64,000 bases of DNA from contig CAZAFC010000003.1 in assembly GCA_964484675.1 (NCBI GenBank), positions 97,736 to 161,735 of the forward strand. The letters are read 5' to 3'. The notes beneath the pieces were generated by a model, which was not told the DNA's origin, did not search any database, and worked only from the letters and a program-made list of their open reading frames with translations. This document shows positions 63,055 to 64,000 of this stretch, in pieces (the first letter of the stretch is position 1; every line of letters begins with the position of its first letter). The translations under genes and the position numbers were made by a program. This DNA comes from CAZAFC01 sp964484675. Lineage in GTDB: Bacteria; Patescibacteriota; Saccharimonadia; Saccharimonadales; UBA4665.

Positions 63055-63903
63055 ATGAGCGCGCCTCGGAGTGCGGACGAAACCAGCGGCATCACACATG
63101 TTCGGCCGCTCAAGTCAGCTCAACAATCCACTAGCGTACGCGAATCTTCAGCTGGCCACGGCGCCAGCGCGCACCAAAACACCGGCGCAGCGGGGCAGGC
63201 AACCGCCAACATGCCAAAAGTGCTCGACTTCGTTATCGTCCTCTGTCCGAACATTGGCTTTGGCCCCGAGCTCGAAGAATATGCTCCAGATGGGCTCTAC
63301 ATCGGTGCCCGCGCACGCATGCAAGCCGCCGCCGACCTCTTTCATCGTGCCGATCCGGCCGTGAAAAAATATATCGTGGTAGGCGGCGGACTTGAGCAAT
63401 CCGACCACCGCTTGCGCTGGAAAAAAACCGAACATATGCGCGAATTCCTCATTCGCAGCGGCGTGCCCCCAAAAGACATCCTGTGTGTCGCCTCCGAGCC
63501 CGACACTTCGGGAAATTTCCGGGCGATCTGGAAAACATGCCATGCGCAGTTACGGGCGAAAACCATTGGCGTACTCACCAATCAGTATCATGTGCCGCGG
63601 GCGCTCTGCATTGCCACCGACCCGCAGTTCGATTGGGGCGGCGCTCAGTTTATTCCCTTGCCCGCCGAATCGCTCCTTGCAGGCGAGCTTGGGCTTCCCG
63701 CACCCGGCAAAGCATCGTTGGCGGGTCGACTCGCGCGCGAGCAGCACGGCCTGGGTGACTGGCAGCGAGGCGAGTATCGCAATCAGCATATGCCCCAGCG
63801 TTCTTGGCAAGGGTCGCTTCGCACAGAAGCCATCGATACGCATCAGCCACGCCCCAATTCCGATTCTGGCGATCATACGCCGCCCCAAAATACTCGCCGA
63901 TGA
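63055..63903 (+). CDS. YdcF-like (DUF218) protein
   Basis: A 282-residue protein whose middle (about 53-210) matches the DUF218/YdcF fold: DFVIVLCPNIGFGPELE, RMQAAADLF, YIVVGGG, TSGNFRAIWK and VLTNQYHVPRAL. The first 50 residues are Ser/Gln/Ala-rich and disordered, and the tail is polar, so an internal ATG at 63211 is a fair alternative start. DUF218 proteins bind SAM or act in envelope sugar or vancomycin-sensitivity functions. It follows the EamA stop by three bases and is co-transcribed. Confidence 0.75.
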   Translation: MSAPRSADETSGITHVRPLKSAQQSTSVRESSAGHGASAHQNTGAAGQATANMPKVLDFVIVLCPNIGFGPELEEYAPDGLYIGARARMQAAADLFHRADPAVKKYIVVGGGLEQSDHRLRWKKTEHMREFLIRSGVPPKDILCVASEPDTSGNFRAIWKTCHAQLRAKTIGVLTNQYHVPRALCIATDPQFDWGGAQFIPLPAESLLAGELGLPAPGKASLAGRLAREQHGLGDWQRGEYRNQHMPQRSWQGSLRTEAIDTHQPRPNSDSGDHTPPQNTRR

Positions 63904-63932
63904 TTTAACTAGAAATTTACCCGTCAAACTGC

Positions 63933-63938
63933 TATACT
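63933..63938 (+). promoter_or_regulatory. TATACT -10 box of tRNA-Gln
   Basis: TATACT ends 11 bases before the first base of the tRNA. No clear -35 element is seen 17 bases upstream. The same -10 sequence serves the leaderless protein genes. Confidence 0.6.
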
Positions 63939-63949
63939 ATCTCCGTCAT

Positions 63950-64000
63950 TGGGGATTGGCCAAGCGGTAAGGCACTGGGTTCTGGTCCCAGGATCGGGGG
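63950..64000 (+). tRNA. tRNA-Gln (anticodon CTG), 3' end beyond the window
   Basis: TGGGGAT acceptor strand, D arm GCCAAGCGGTAAGGC, and anticodon stem CTGGG/CCCAG around loop TTCTGGT with CTG, reading CAG codons. The T arm and 3' acceptor strand lie outside. With gatCAB in the same window, this tRNA may be charged first with Glu and then amidated (inference). Confidence 0.92.

Overview
The window reads as a chromosomal segment of a Patescibacteria (CPR) bacterium. A Saccharibacteria-like lineage is plausible but not proven from sequence alone. The pointers are many housekeeping genes with few biosynthetic ones, a transketolase split into two genes, a gatCAB amidotransferase operon, small YtxH-like and single-helix proteins, an LPXTG-type PKD surface protein, and a G+C content I estimate by eye at about 57 percent. 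TGA acts as a stop (for example in the ATGA overlaps gatC/gatA and murL/murD2), so this is not a recoded Gracilibacteria-type genome. No rRNA, CRISPR array, insertion sequence or complete prophage was seen.

Layout. 0-10 kb: malic enzyme, a PilB-type ATPase without its zinc motif, a SpoU methyltransferase, a CAP-domain membrane protein, DnaE and a YtxH pair. 10-17.4 kb: one operon gatC-gatA-orf164-gatB-orf48-galU, then uvrB. 17.5-27.6 kb: a LOG-family protein, an unrecognised 412-residue protein, and a central-carbon block (pfkB kinase, class I aldolase, transketolase C and N halves, rpe, rpiB, gap, ppa). 27.6-36 kb: GDPD plus flavoprotein reductase, the MurL-MurD2 pair for D-glutamate in peptidoglycan, thioredoxin reductase plus glutaredoxin, FKBP, an ABC exporter, then a structured non-coding stretch and a tiny zinc-ribbon gene. 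37-53.6 kb: alpha/beta hydrolase, pheS-HIT-pheT, yajQ, a GH63-like hydrolase, rmuC, PAP2, methyladenine glycosylase, DUF475, FMN reductase, a mini zincin and typA. 53.6-64 kb: a decayed MFS gene, orphan genes, rarA, a truncated GDPD, the PKD/LPSTG protein, metK with a candidate SAM riboswitch, a deoxyribosyltransferase-Nudix fusion, EamA, a YdcF-like protein and the 5' part of tRNA-Gln.

Two gene-expression styles coexist. More than twenty housekeeping genes carry a TATACT, TACAAT or similar -10 box ending only 6-9 bases before the start codon and no Shine-Dalgarno sequence, so their mRNAs should be leaderless or nearly so. Genes inside operons use ATGA/TGATG overlaps or Shine-Dalgarno sites. 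About ten unrecognised, mostly single genes instead have -35/-10 promoters with near-17-base spacing, a leader, a strong Shine-Dalgarno site, C/G-ending codons and often a hairpin terminator. They sit one or two at a time between housekeeping operons, much like phage morons.

Metabolically, the block suggests that sugar phosphates flow through the pentose-phosphate enzymes and lower glycolysis (no classical PfkA is seen here), with malic enzyme linking malate and pyruvate. MurL/MurD2, GalU, PAP2 and the exporter serve the cell envelope. Start codons were chosen from the promoter spacing or the Shine-Dalgarno site and often differ from the longest open frame.
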